Position numbers and translations under genes: made by a program
Part shown: piece after piece, positions 1 to 8,636 of the stretch
Position numbering within the stretch: position 1 is the first letter of the stretch
Layout: each line of letters opens with the position of its first letter
Notes under the pieces: generated by a model
Seen by the model: the letters and a program-made list of their open reading frames with translations, nothing else
Databases searched by the model: none
What the model was told of the DNA's origin: nothing
Source: Sphingomonadales bacterium
Lineage (GTDB): Bacteria; Bacteroidota; Bacteroidia; UBA7662
DNA length: 51,733 bases
NCBI GenBank assembly: GCA_016872215.1
Contig: VHAX01000014.1
Coordinates: 1 to 51,733 of the forward strand
Direction: 5' to 3'

Positions 1-545
1 AAGAGGTGCCGTCGGCCCTCACCCGTGAGCGTGTGGTCGACAGCATCCGGCGTTTTGCCCTGGCCCTCACCCAGGACTTTGCCATCTCCCGTCCGAGGAT
101 TGCAGTTTTGTCGCTCAATCCCCACGCTGGAGATGCCGGTCTTTTGGGTGACGAGGAGCAAAAGGTTATCATTCCCGCGATCGAATCCTTGCATTCGGAG
201 GGGTTGCTGGTATGGGGCCCCTATGGTGCAGATGGATTTTTCGGAACGGCACGTTACACCCAGTTCGACGGTGTTCTTGGGATGTACCACGATCAGGTCC
301 TCACCCCGTTCAAGGCCTTGTGCTTCGACTCAGGGGTGAATTTTACGGCCGGACTTCCAGTCGTACGCACCTCGCCCGACCATGGAACGGCCTATGAGTT
401 GGCCGGACAAAGGAAGGCAGACCCATCGTCGTTTAGGAGCGCACTCTATGCAGCGGTCGACATCCTGCGTACGCGCCGTGAGCAAATGGCCCTCGAATCA
501 GGGGCTTTGAAACGGGGTGCTGTGGTTGCCGACCGGGAGGACTGA
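1..545 (+). CDS. pdxA: 4-hydroxythreonine-4-phosphate dehydrogenase, C-terminal part (5' end outside window)
   Basis: PdxA oxidises 4-phosphohydroxy-L-threonine in the DXP-dependent route to pyridoxal 5'-phosphate, in the cytosol. About 180 C-terminal residues are visible, against a usual length of about 330-360. They carry the family hallmarks in order: a SLNPHAGD stretch with a metal-binding His, a GPYGADGFF stretch, MYHDQVLTPFK with a second metal His, and TSPDHGTA with a third. The reading frame is already open at base 3, so the GTG at 6 is not a start. It ends in TGA at 543-545. About 80 bp separate it from the next gene, which has its own promoter. The assignment is secure; the missing N-terminus cannot be assessed. 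Confidence 0.95.
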   Translation, partial: EVPSALTRERVVDSIRRFALALTQDFAISRPRIAVLSLNPHAGDAGLLGDEEQKVIIPAIESLHSEGLLVWGPYGADGFFGTARYTQFDGVLGMYHDQVLTPFKALCFDSGVNFTAGLPVVRTSPDHGTAYELAGQRKADPSSFRSALYAAVDILRTRREQMALESGALKRGAVVADRED

Positions 546-572
546 TTCTGAGCGCAGGCACATCCTTTCTTC

Positions 573-603
573 TTGGCTTTCTCCTTTTTTTTCCGTACCT
601 TTG
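573..603 (+). promoter_or_regulatory. Bacteroidota-type promoter (TTG...TAccTTTG) for the DUF177-rpmF-fabH cluster
   Basis: TTG at 573-575 and TACCTTTG at 596-603 match the phylum's -33/-7 elements, with 20 bp between them. The expected transcription start is just downstream, about 15 bp before the ATG at 624. Identified by motif only. Confidence 0.6.
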
Positions 604-623
604 CGGGCTTATCTTAAGTGGCT

Positions 624-1166
624 ATGGCCTCTCAAATAACCTCCGCATACGAAATACGCTTTTCAGCGCTTAAAAACGGGTTTCACTACTACGATTACGC
701 GCTCGACAATGCCTTTTTTGCGCAGTTTCCGGAAAGTCTCATCACCCAGGCAAAGGTCAATGTGCGCCTTTGCCTTGAGCGGAAAACGAGGGAAATGGTC
801 CTGGATTTCGTATTCAGCGGTGCCATACACGGCACATGCGATCGGTGTCTGACCGATGTGGAGCATCCAGTGGAGGGCGACGCCCGTTTGCTCGTGAAAA
901 TAGAAGACGAGCCGGCGGAAAACACCGACCAGATTTGGTATGTGTCTACCACTTCCTGGTCGTTTCAACTGGCCGAATACTTATATGAATCAGCCAGCCT
1001 GCTGCTCCCCCTACGGTTTGTTTGTCGGGGCGGCAAGCAATCGGCCTGCGATGAGCGTTTGTCGTCCTGGATGTCGACCGCCACACCAGCTGTTTCTCAT
1101 GCCCCAGAAGTCGATGAACAAACCGACCCCCGCTGGGAAAAACTAAAACAAATTAAGTACAACTGA
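624..1166 (+). CDS. DUF177 / YceD family protein (23S rRNA accumulation)
   Basis: A 180-residue DUF177 protein. The family (E. coli YceD) is linked to accumulation of large-subunit rRNA and is nearly always encoded directly before rpmF, as here (1 bp gap to the L32 ATG). A CDRC pair near residue 74 and two further Cys after residue 130 (FVCRGG, SACDE) match the family's cysteine pattern. A GTG at 618 is in frame, but the ATG at 624 is the better start and follows the promoter at normal distance. The C-terminal part has the [10 protein letters not shown] ending common in Bacteroidota members. The molecular role is inferred from the family. Confidence 0.88.
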   Translation: MASQITSAYEIRFSALKNGFHYYDYALDNAFFAQFPESLITQAKVNVRLCLERKTREMVLDFVFSGAIHGTCDRCLTDVEHPVEGDARLLVKIEDEPAENTDQIWYVSTTSWSFQLAEYLYESASLLLPLRFVCRGGKQSACDERLSSWMSTATPAVSHAPEVDEQTDPRWEKLKQIKYN

Positions 1167-1167
1167 T

Positions 1168-1356
1168 ATGCCTAATCCCAAACACCGACACTCCCGCAGC
1201 CGTCGCGATAAGCGTCGCACACACTACACGGCTGAAGCCCCCACCTTGGCTGTTTGTCCCACCACGGGTCAACCCCACCTCTTCCACAGAGCCCATTGGT
1301 TCGAAGGTAAGATGTATTACCGCGGTAAGGTGGTGATGGAAAAGGCCATCGCTTGA
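1168..1356 (+). CDS. rpmF: 50S ribosomal protein L32
   Basis: A 62-residue basic protein with the L32 start ([17 protein letters not shown]) and the central [15 protein letters not shown] segment. It is part of the large ribosomal subunit. Only one Cys is present, so this is not the four-cysteine zinc-ribbon form of L32. The start codon lies 1 bp after the DUF177 stop, so the two are co-translated or at least co-transcribed. The length is normal for the family. Confidence 0.97.
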   Translation: MPNPKHRHSRSRRDKRRTHYTAEAPTLAVCPTTGQPHLFHRAHWFEGKMYYRGKVVMEKAIA

Positions 1357-1474
1357 TGACCGAAATAAACCTGTTGACGGCAGACTATACCCACCCAACG
1401 TGACCTGATTTCCAAAAAGTATTTCAGATGAGCAGTATATATGGTTGGAATGGGTTGATTCGTTTAAAGCAAAA

Positions 1475-2530
1475 ATGACCGAAGTCAGAAGAACAGCGGC
1501 CATCACGGGTGTGCACGCCTGGGCACCAGATAATGTGGTGACCAACGCCCGGCTAGAACAGATGATGGATACTACTGATGAGTGGATCACCGCTCGGACG
1601 GGCATAAAGGAGCGTAGGTGGATGGAGGAGATCGGGCAAGCCACGTCCGATCTAGCCGTCAAGGCGGTGGAGGGCTTGTTGAAAAAGACAGGCACGGATC
1701 CCATGGATATTGAATTGCTGATTTGTTGCACGGCCACACCCGACATGGCCTTTCCGGCAACCGCCAACATCATAACTGATAAGCTCGGAATGAACCGAAC
1801 CGCAGGATTCGACCTGTCTGCTGCCTGCTCTGGCTTTCTTTTTGGGGTGAATACAGCCGCTCGTTTTATTGAAAGCGGTATGTACAAAAAAGTCATTGTG
1901 GTTGGGGCCGACAAAATGACCTCAATCATGGACCTACAGGAGCGCTCAACCGCCATCATTTTTGGAGATGCCGGGGGCGCTGTATTGCTCGAGCCCGATA
2001 CAGATGGTTACGGCATAATCGATGGCATCATGTGCAGCGACGGCATTGGCCGCACTTATCTTTGTCAGAAAGCGGGCGGTTCGCTGAATCCGGCAAGCGC
2101 GGAAACCATAGCCCGGAAGGAGCATTACATACACCAGGAAGGTAAAGCCGTTTTCAAGTTTGCCGTCACCAACATGGCTGGGGTAGCGGAAGAGATTATG
2201 GAGCGAAACGGGCTTACGGCTGGCGATGTGCAGTGGTTGGTGCCACACCAGGCCAACAAACGCATTATTGATGCCACACGCGAACGAACCGCACTTCCAG
2301 AGGAAAAAGTAATGGTCAACATACAGCGCTACGGCAACACCACCAACGCCTCTATACCCCTTTGTCTGCATGAATGGGAACCCCAATTGAACAGGGGCGA
2401 CAACCTGATCTTCGCGGCATTTGGCGGGGGCTTCACCTGGGGCTCGCTTTATGTTCGCTGGGCTTATGACGGTGCCAAGGCCCTGAATCTTTCCGATGTT
2501 AAGCCGGGTCAACTCAACCTGATTCCTTAA
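1475..2530 (+). CDS. fabH: 3-oxoacyl-[ACP] synthase III (KAS III)
   Basis: FabH condenses acetyl- or branched acyl-CoA with malonyl-ACP to start type II fatty-acid synthesis. The 351-residue thiolase fold carries the Cys-His-Asn triad: C118 in DLSAACSG, H258 in WLVPHQANKR and N288 in RYGNTTNAS. I chose the ATG at 1475, because the family starts close to the AAITGVHAW strand; an in-frame TTG at 1445 would add ten atypical residues. It follows rpmF by about 120 bp, with no plsX between as in many other phyla. It precedes efp and the acetyl-CoA carboxylase subunits, which make its substrate malonyl-CoA. Confidence 0.95.
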   Translation: MTEVRRTAAITGVHAWAPDNVVTNARLEQMMDTTDEWITARTGIKERRWMEEIGQATSDLAVKAVEGLLKKTGTDPMDIELLICCTATPDMAFPATANIITDKLGMNRTAGFDLSAACSGFLFGVNTAARFIESGMYKKVIVVGADKMTSIMDLQERSTAIIFGDAGGAVLLEPDTDGYGIIDGIMCSDGIGRTYLCQKAGGSLNPASAETIARKEHYIHQEGKAVFKFAVTNMAGVAEEIMERNGLTAGDVQWLVPHQANKRIIDATRERTALPEEKVMVNIQRYGNTTNASIPLCLHEWEPQLNRGDNLIFAAFGGGFTWGSLYVRWAYDGAKALNLSDVKPGQLNLIP

Positions 2531-2551
2531 TTAACTAAATAAATCGACGAA

Positions 2552-3118
2552 ATGGCCTCAACTTCGGAATTTCGCAACGGACTCTGCATCAAATTCAACC
2601 ACGACATCTACCAGGTGGTCGAATTTCTACACGTAAAACCTGGTAAAGGCGCTGCATTTGTGCGCACCAGACTCAAAAGTATGACCAACGGCAGGGTATT
2701 GGAAAACACCTTCCCCGCCGGAGCCAAAATCGACACCGTTCGCGTAGAATCCCGCGAATTGCAGTTCATCTACAAAGATGATCTGGGCTTCAACTTTATG
2801 GATAGCGAAAGTTTTGAGCAGTTTTCGGTAGAGGAGCATAAAATCAATGCCTCAAGGTTTCTGAAAGATGGGGCCGTTTGCCTGGCACTGGTGAACTCGG
2901 AGGACGAGAACATTCTGGGCCTCGAATTGCCGCATATGGTGGAAATGGAGGTAACCTACACAGAGCCTGGCTTAAAGGGCGACACCGCCAGTGGTTCCGC
3001 TTTGAAGCCAGCGGTGGTCGACAATGGCCCGACCGTACAGGTACCCTTATTCGTAAACCTGGGCGACCGGATCCGAATCGACACCCGTACAGGTGATTAC
3101 GTTGAAAGAGTCAAATAA
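2552..3118 (+). CDS. efp: Translation elongation factor P
   Basis: EF-P relieves ribosome stalling at polyproline stretches. The protein has 188 residues, the usual length, with three beta-barrel domains. The domain I tip loop reads HVKPGKGAAFVR, so residue K32 occupies the position that is post-translationally modified in many bacteria. The C-terminal NLGDRIRIDTRTGDYVERVK is typical of OB domain III. It starts 21 bp after fabH and 18 bp before accB. The efp-accB-accC order is widespread in bacteria and suggests one transcript. Confidence 0.97.
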   Translation: MASTSEFRNGLCIKFNHDIYQVVEFLHVKPGKGAAFVRTRLKSMTNGRVLENTFPAGAKIDTVRVESRELQFIYKDDLGFNFMDSESFEQFSVEEHKINASRFLKDGAVCLALVNSEDENILGLELPHMVEMEVTYTEPGLKGDTASGSALKPAVVDNGPTVQVPLFVNLGDRIRIDTRTGDYVERVK

Positions 3119-3136
3119 TCCCTTATTTTTGAGATT

Positions 3137-3634
3137 ATGAATATAAAAGAAATACAGGACCTGATTCGGTTTGTGGCCAAATCAGGCGTCACGGAAGTGG
3201 AATTGGAAAAGGAAGGTTTTAAACTGGTCATCAAAGCGACTGGTTCAGCACTTGCTGCCGCACCGCTTTCGCCTTCGGTTGTAGTGCCGGCACCGGTCGC
3301 CTACTCCCCGGCCCCTGTTGCAGTGCCTGCCGCAGTAACGGCTACTGCAACACCACCTGATACCGCTCCTGCGCAACCGGCGAAATCTCCTGTCGGTGTC
3401 CTACTAAAATCACCCATGATCGGCACGTTCTATCGTTCCTCGGGCCCCGACAAAGAGCCCTTTGTTAAGGTGGGCGATCAGATCGAAAAGGGTCAGGTTA
3501 TTTGTATTGTGGAGGCCATGAAGCTGTTCAATGAGATTGAAGCTGAGCAGTCGGGAACCATCACAAAGGTGTTGGTGGAAAATTCCTCTCCTGTCGAATA
3601 CGACCAGCCTCTGTTCGAGATCGATCCATCCTGA
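3137..3634 (+). CDS. accB: Acetyl-CoA carboxylase biotin carboxyl carrier protein
   Basis: AccB carries biotin between the biotin carboxylase and carboxyltransferase parts of acetyl-CoA carboxylase. It has 165 residues: an N-terminal helical segment, a flexible Ala/Pro-rich linker (about 36-82) and a biotinyl-lipoyl domain (about 88-163). The biotinylated lysine is K129 in the VEAMKLF motif, and the thumb-bearing region SPMIGTFYRS is present. It lies 29 bp upstream of accC. Confidence 0.97.
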   Translation: MNIKEIQDLIRFVAKSGVTEVELEKEGFKLVIKATGSALAAAPLSPSVVVPAPVAYSPAPVAVPAAVTATATPPDTAPAQPAKSPVGVLLKSPMIGTFYRSSGPDKEPFVKVGDQIEKGQVICIVEAMKLFNEIEAEQSGTITKVLVENSSPVEYDQPLFEIDPS

Positions 3635-3663
3635 GCTAACACCTGTCGACAAATCTCAACGCT

Positions 3664-5004
3664 GTGTTCAAGAAAATTCTGATTGCCAATCGGGGAGAAA
3701 TTGCCCTTAGGATCATCCGAACCTGTAAGGAAATGAACATCAACACGGTGGCGGTGTTCTCCACGGCCGACCGGGAAAGTCTGCATGTGCGCTTTGCCGA
3801 TGAGGCCGTTTGCATTGGCCCACCCAAAAGTTCGGATTCCTACCTCAGCATGAAGAGTTTGTTGTCGGCCGCAGAAATCACCAACGCAGATGCCATTCAT
3901 CCAGGATACGGATTTCTTTCAGAAAATGCCCAATTCTCTGAGGTTTGTCGCGAGTACGGCATAAAATTCATCGGTCCATCACCTGAGGCCATTCGAGCGA
4001 TGGGCGATAAGGCTACGGCCAAGGAAACCATGCGCAAGGCCGGCGTACCCGTGGTGCCGGGGTCGGACGGACTTCTGGAATCGCCTGAACAGGCCAAAGG
4101 CCTGGCTTCAGAAATCGGATACCCGGTCATCATTAAGGCTACAGCCGGTGGCGGGGGCAAAGGCATGCGGGTCATCTGGAAGGAAGAGGAATTGGAGGAC
4201 GCCATGGATTCTGCGCGGCGTGAGGCTGCAGCCTCTTTTGGCAACGACGGCCTCTACATGGAAAAGTTTATTGAAGAACCACGTCACATCGAAATCCAGA
4301 TTGTGGGCGATCAATACGGTAAGGCTTGTCACCTCAGCGAACGAGATTGCAGTATTCAGCGCCGTCACCAAAAGCTAATCGAGGAATCGCCTTCTCCCTT
4401 TATGACCGAGGATCTGCGCCAGAGAATGGGTGAGGCGGCCATACAGGGTGCCATGGCGGTAGGCTATGAGGGTGCCGGCACCATCGAGTTTCTGGTTGAT
4501 AAATACCGCAATTTCTATTTTATGGAGATGAATACGCGGATCCAGGTGGAACATCCGGTTACAGAAGAGGTGATCGACTACGATCTCATTAAGGAACAGA
4601 TTAAAGTGGCGGCTGGTATCCCGATCTCGGGAAAGAACTATGTTCCGAAAATGCATGCCATTGAATGCAGGGTGAATGCAGAGGACGTCTACCAGGATTT
4701 CCGTCCCTCTCCGGGCCGGATTACCACCCTCCACATGCCGGGCGGACACGGTGTGCGGGTCGACACGCACATCTACTCGGGCTACACCATCCCGCCTTAT
4801 TATGATTCCATGATTGCGAAGGTCATTTCAGTGGCCCAGACGCGTGAAGAGGCGATTGCCACGATGGAGCGCGCCCTCAGCGAGTTCGTGGTGGAAGGAG
4901 TGAAGACAACTATACCTTTTCACCTGAAGATGCTGCAGGACGAGAATTTTCGGGCAGGCACTTTCAATACCCAATACCTGAACACCTGGACCATGCCAGA
5001 GTAG
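3664..5004 (+). CDS. accC: Acetyl-CoA carboxylase, biotin carboxylase subunit
   Basis: AccC carboxylates biotin on AccB using ATP and bicarbonate. The 446-residue protein has the N-terminal [16 protein letters not shown] fold, an ATP-grasp domain with the glycine-rich loop GGGGKGMR (about 162-169), the [10 protein letters not shown] segment and the catalytic region [14 protein letters not shown]. The start is a GTG at 3664, since no ATG precedes the invariant N-terminus. It is the last gene of the lipid cluster, with 94 bp and a new promoter before the next gene. Carboxyltransferase subunits are not in the window. Confidence 0.97.
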   Translation: MFKKILIANRGEIALRIIRTCKEMNINTVAVFSTADRESLHVRFADEAVCIGPPKSSDSYLSMKSLLSAAEITNADAIHPGYGFLSENAQFSEVCREYGIKFIGPSPEAIRAMGDKATAKETMRKAGVPVVPGSDGLLESPEQAKGLASEIGYPVIIKATAGGGGKGMRVIWKEEELEDAMDSARREAAASFGNDGLYMEKFIEEPRHIEIQIVGDQYGKACHLSERDCSIQRRHQKLIEESPSPFMTEDLRQRMGEAAIQGAMAVGYEGAGTIEFLVDKYRNFYFMEMNTRIQVEHPVTEEVIDYDLIKEQIKVAAGIPISGKNYVPKMHAIECRVNAEDVYQDFRPSPGRITTLHMPGGHGVRVDTHIYSGYTIPPYYDSMIAKVISVAQTREEAIATMERALSEFVVEGVKTTIPFHLKMLQDENFRAGTFNTQYLNTWTMPE

Positions 5005-5063
5005 GGAAGTGAATCAGCTGAGTGGTGACACAATGGCATTCAAAATGGGACACGATTCAGGAA

Positions 5064-5094
5064 TTGGTTTGTTGGTGTGGTTTTGTTATCTTTG
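5064..5094 (+). promoter_or_regulatory. Promoter TTG-N20-TATCTTTG ending 4 bp before the DUF3089 start codon
   Basis: TTG at 5064-5066 and TATCTTTG at 5087-5094, with the same 20-bp spacing as the promoter at 573. Only four bases separate the -7 element from the ATG at 5099, so the transcript should start at or within a base or two of the start codon. Confidence 0.65.
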
Positions 5095-5098
5095 AAAG

Positions 5099-6163
5099 AT
5101 GTTACGGTTATCTCTCGTCGCCTTCCTCTCGTTTTTCCTGTTGGCTGAGGTGCTTAATGCGCAGCATTACCTCAATCCGACCCGCTTCGCCGAGAGCCCT
5201 GTACCCCCCGCGCCCGACTACAGCGACTCCAAAAACTGGTGTGCCCTACCGGGCAGGGTCGATGAGGCCGACAAGACCCCAAAGGGTCATCGCGCAGCAT
5301 CGGCTGAGGCACCAGCCGATGTATTTTACATACATCCCACCCTATACTCCGACGAGCCCAAAACGGAGTTCAAGTGGAATCAGGACGTGCGCGACCCCGA
5401 TTTGAACCGGCAGGTCGACGAGTTGCCCATCCGCTACCAGGCAACAGCCTTCAACGCGGCGGGACTCGTTTACGCGCCCCGGTATAGGCAAGCGCATTAT
5501 TCCGTGTTCCTTACCCCGCACCTCGACGATAAAAAGCGCGCGCTCGATATTGCCTATGCCGATGTGGAGGCAGCTTTCGACTACTTTATAAAAAATCACA
5601 ATCAGGGACGGCCGTTCGTGCTTGCCGGACATTCACAGGGCACGCTCCATGCGGCACACCTGTTGAAGCATCGGATCATCGGAACAGCCCTGCAGGGAAA
5701 TTTGGTGGCTGCCTACCTTCCGGGTATGCCGATTCCTGCCGATTCGCTGGCGGGACTACCCGTGTGCACTGATTCTCTGGCAACTGGTTGCTGGGTGAGC
5801 TGGCGCACCTTTCGTTGGGGCTATCGGCCCATTGCCCCCATTGGTGATGGTTTCGATCCGGTATGTGTGAACCCCATCAGCTGGAGCTATTCGGGGGGTG
5901 TAAAACGCGATACGGTGCAGGGATATGTACATCGCCATCACCATAAGGGTGCAGCACTCAAACCGTTTGGACGGATCTACAGGCACCGATGCGATGCTGG
6001 TAGCTACCGCGGTGTCCTCTGGGTGCATCGTCCCCGCTTTCCTGGCTCATTTCTTATCCGATCATCCAATTACCACGCGGGCGACATCAACTTGTTCTAT
6101 ATGGACGTGAGGCACAACGCCGCATTAAGGGTGCAACAGTTCGCGGTGGTTCGCGGAAGTTAA
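5099..6163 (+). CDS. Secreted DUF3089 alpha/beta-hydrolase-like protein
   Basis: A 354-residue protein of the DUF3089 family, an alpha/beta-hydrolase fold of unknown substrate. Residues 1-21 form a signal peptide (hydrophobic SLVAFLSFFLL, likely cut after NAQ), so it acts in the periplasm or outside. The nucleophile elbow GHSQG places the probable catalytic Ser at 179. The C-terminal block GVLWVHRPRFPGSFL and NYHAGDINLFYMDVR holds the likely catalytic His. The start is firm, because any later start would remove the signal peptide. The gene stands alone between accC and the Fe-S carrier gene. No T9SS domain is present. The activity (esterase or lipase-like) is inference. Confidence 0.88.
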   Translation: MLRLSLVAFLSFFLLAEVLNAQHYLNPTRFAESPVPPAPDYSDSKNWCALPGRVDEADKTPKGHRAASAEAPADVFYIHPTLYSDEPKTEFKWNQDVRDPDLNRQVDELPIRYQATAFNAAGLVYAPRYRQAHYSVFLTPHLDDKKRALDIAYADVEAAFDYFIKNHNQGRPFVLAGHSQGTLHAAHLLKHRIIGTALQGNLVAAYLPGMPIPADSLAGLPVCTDSLATGCWVSWRTFRWGYRPIAPIGDGFDPVCVNPISWSYSGGVKRDTVQGYVHRHHHKGAALKPFGRIYRHRCDAGSYRGVLWVHRPRFPGSFLIRSSNYHAGDINLFYMDVRHNAALRVQQFAVVRGS

Positions 6164-6215
6164 TTTACCTGACTCCCATACAAAGTGTAAATGTATTTGT
6201 TAATTAGAAAAAGCC

Positions 6216-6803
6216 ATGTCTGAACCCGTCACTTTTTATTCGGAATCGACCCCCAATCCGTCGACTATGAAATTTGTGGCAAACCGTTACCTGCTCGAGA
6301 CGGGCTGGGTGGAGGTCGACCGTCACAGCCCCGAACTTCAAGAAGTGCCCCTGGCGGTCAAATTGTTCGAATTTCCGTTTGTGGAGCGGGTTTACATCAG
6401 CCAAAACTTTGTGACCATTACACGGCTCAGCCATGAGGACTGGCTCGAAATCAATCCTATCCTCAAAGAATTTATCCAAAGCTATGTGGAGGCTGGTCTG
6501 CCCGTGACCCGAACAGTGCGGCCCGAAGTGGCGAACATCGATGTTGAAGGGGGAGTTGAAGGAGACGGTGAAACGCCACAGCGCATCAGACAGATATTAC
6601 GCGAATACATACAACCCGCCGTTGAACAGGACGGAGGCGCCATACGGTATAAATCGTGGGATCCCATTACGGGAATTGTTTCGGTGACCCTTCAAGGGTC
6701 CTGTAGTGGATGCCCCTCGTCGACCATCACCCTGAAAGCTGGAATTGAAAACCTACTCAAGCGCATGTTGCCCGAGGTGAAGGAGGTAGTGGCCGATGTG
6801 TAA
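6216..6803 (+). CDS. Nfu-type iron-sulfur cluster carrier (NifU C-terminal domain protein)
   Basis: A 195-residue protein with an N-terminal Nfu_N domain (about 5-90, starting FYSESTPNPSTMKF) and a C-terminal NifU-like domain (about 120-192). The cluster-binding CSGC pair (C163, C166) is intact. Such proteins carry 4Fe-4S clusters to client apoproteins in the cytosol. The gene is monocistronic in this window and ends 15 bp from the convergent ggt gene. A weak -7-like element, TGTATTTG (one mismatch), lies at 6192-6199. Confidence 0.92.
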   Translation: MSEPVTFYSESTPNPSTMKFVANRYLLETGWVEVDRHSPELQEVPLAVKLFEFPFVERVYISQNFVTITRLSHEDWLEINPILKEFIQSYVEAGLPVTRTVRPEVANIDVEGGVEGDGETPQRIRQILREYIQPAVEQDGGAIRYKSWDPITGIVSVTLQGSCSGCPSSTITLKAGIENLLKRMLPEVKEVVADV

Positions 6804-6818
6804 GTCGCGTTACTTCGA

Positions 6819-8603
6819 TCAATAGCCTAGCACACAATCGTCGCCCCTCGGATCGGCTCCACCCTCGAAACTGCCATCGGCATGCAGGCGTATCAATGCA
6901 GCGCGACCGATCGGAGGCATCGTGCGAATTCGGTGACCCCGCATTTGAAGGGCCGCTTTTCGTAAAATCGACAAGCGGCCTGGTTCTGAGCGGATGTAGT
7001 CGGGCTGCCACTGGTGGTGCAGGCGTCGACGAGCCACAGCGGCGGCGGGACTCATACCCCCGGTGGTGTGGTTTATAAAAACCTGCAGTACGGTCGTCGG
7101 GATGGTGGAACCACCCGGGCTACCCAAGGCCAATTCAGGTTTTCCGTTGCGATACACCAGCGTGGGGGTCATGGAACTCAGCATCCGCTTGCCCCCTGCA
7201 AGGGCGTTGGCCTCACTTCCCAGTAAGCCGTAGGCATTCGACAGGCCGACGCCGAGACTAAAATCATCCATCGTGTTGTTCAACAGGAAGCCTAAGCCGG
7301 GCACCACCCGCTTGCTTCCGTAGGCACCGTTTAAAGATGTGGTAGCAGTCAACACATTCCCCTCATCATCGGCAACCACATAATGGGTGGTTTCGGTATG
7401 TTCCTGTAGAGGATATCGGGATCCGGCAGGAAGGGGAGCTGCCCGGGATGTGCCAGAGGATAGTTCGCCCGGACGAACATCCTTCGAGCGGGTTGCCCTT
7501 CGGCGGTCCATTCCCATCGACCGCATCCGCAGGTAGGCGGTGTCGAGTAGCGACGCTACAGGAATAAAATGATGATCGGGGTCACCCAGATACTCAGAGC
7601 GGTCGGCGTAGGCGCGCCGTGCAGACTCCACCATCAGGTGGATTTCGGAAGGGGATCGCAGGGCACCGGGTGAGCACCCGGCCACCTGCATGAGTCCGAG
7701 CATCTGCAGGAGCAGAAAACCACCGGATGAAGGGGGTGCGGCGCTACATAGCCGATAGGAGCCATAAGATCCGCAGAGGGGTGCCCGCCATTTAGCCTGG
7801 TATTGTTGCAGATCGGACAAAGTCAGATCCACACACTCGCGCAACAAAAATTCCGTGAGGAGGCGGGCGGTTTCTCCCTGGTAAAAGTCACGCCCGCCCC
7901 GTTCGGCGAGTCGACTGAGGGTTTGGGCCAATTCAGGGTTGCGCAGCGTATCGCCCGGTTTGAATGGGGATTCGCGCGACAAATACGTATGCCCTCCGTT
8001 GATCCTGACGAGGTCGCCCCGGTGCGTGTTCAATAAATCGGCTTCGCGGCGAGTGAGCGTCCACCCCCCGCGTGCCAAAACAATCGCCGGTTCAAGGAGT
8101 TTGTGCCACGGAAGGAGCCCATGTTTTTGATGAAGCGCCTCCATACCGGCAAGAGTGCCAGGAATTCCTGCGGCCGAGGCGCCTTCCAGAATGTTCTTGC
8201 CGATAGGGGTACCACTCGAATCAACGTAGCGACTTCGGTTCAGTTGTAGGGGGGCCTGTTCGCGGTAATCGAGAAACTCCGTGCCATCACCCGGGGTGTG
8301 GATCAGCAAAAACCCGCCACCACCCAGATTTCCAGCTGCGGGTAGTACAACCGCAAGTGCCATTTCTACCGCGATACCAGCGTCGAAGGCGTTCCCCCCA
8401 GCCTTCAGTATGTCCAATCCTGCTCGCGCAGCCAGAGGATGTGCGGCCACAACAATGCCCTTCCGATACATGGTTTCGGCGGCACTGCATCTGGGCTTTT
8501 TGTTCTGATAGGGTTGCGCTTTGGCGTCAGAAGTGCCGATCACTACAAAAAAAACAGATACGCAGAGGCAGATGGCGATTAAGCGTTGCGTCCGACGAAT
8601 CAT
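6819..8603 (-). CDS. ggt: Gamma-glutamyltransferase / glutathione hydrolase precursor
   Basis: This N-terminal nucleophile enzyme cleaves gamma-glutamyl bonds of glutathione and transfers the glutamyl group. It has 594 residues with an N-terminal signal sequence (hydrophobic about 8-23, then AKAQ), so it is periplasmic. The autoprocessing and catalytic site is T405 in ETTHYVVAD, which would separate large (about 31-404) and small (405-594) subunits. Oxyanion and substrate regions such as AGNLGGGGFLL and SSMTPTLV are present. It lies 33 bp downstream of the secreted protease gene on the same strand and may be co-transcribed with it. The length is normal for the family. Confidence 0.95.
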   Translation of the reverse strand: MIRRTQRLIAICLCVSVFFVVIGTSDAKAQPYQNKKPRCSAAETMYRKGIVVAAHPLAARAGLDILKAGGNAFDAGIAVEMALAVVLPAAGNLGGGGFLLIHTPGDGTEFLDYREQAPLQLNRSRYVDSSGTPIGKNILEGASAAGIPGTLAGMEALHQKHGLLPWHKLLEPAIVLARGGWTLTRREADLLNTHRGDLVRINGGHTYLSRESPFKPGDTLRNPELAQTLSRLAERGGRDFYQGETARLLTEFLLRECVDLTLSDLQQYQAKWRAPLCGSYGSYRLCSAAPPSSGGFLLLQMLGLMQVAGCSPGALRSPSEIHLMVESARRAYADRSEYLGDPDHHFIPVASLLDTAYLRMRSMGMDRRRATRSKDVRPGELSSGTSRAAPLPAGSRYPLQEHTETTHYVVADDEGNVLTATTSLNGAYGSKRVVPGLGFLLNNTMDDFSLGVGLSNAYGLLGSEANALAGGKRMLSSMTPTLVYRNGKPELALGSPGGSTIPTTVLQVFINHTTGGMSPAAAVARRRLHHQWQPDYIRSEPGRLSILRKAALQMRGHRIRTMPPIGRAALIRLHADGSFEGGADPRGDDCVLGY

Positions 8604-8636
8604 GACGGGCTAGCGAACAAAACAAATCGTCAACTC

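Noticed and set aside
1153-1959. 268-codon open frame on the minus strand
   Set aside because: It lies antisense to rpmF and fabH and its translation shows no family features; it is a shadow of codon bias in the real genes.
5881-6060. Suspected frameshift in the DUF3089 gene (Arg/His-rich stretch)
   Set aside because: The same frame continues into the conserved GVLWVHRPRFPGSFL and NYHAGDINLFYMD blocks, so the gene is intact.
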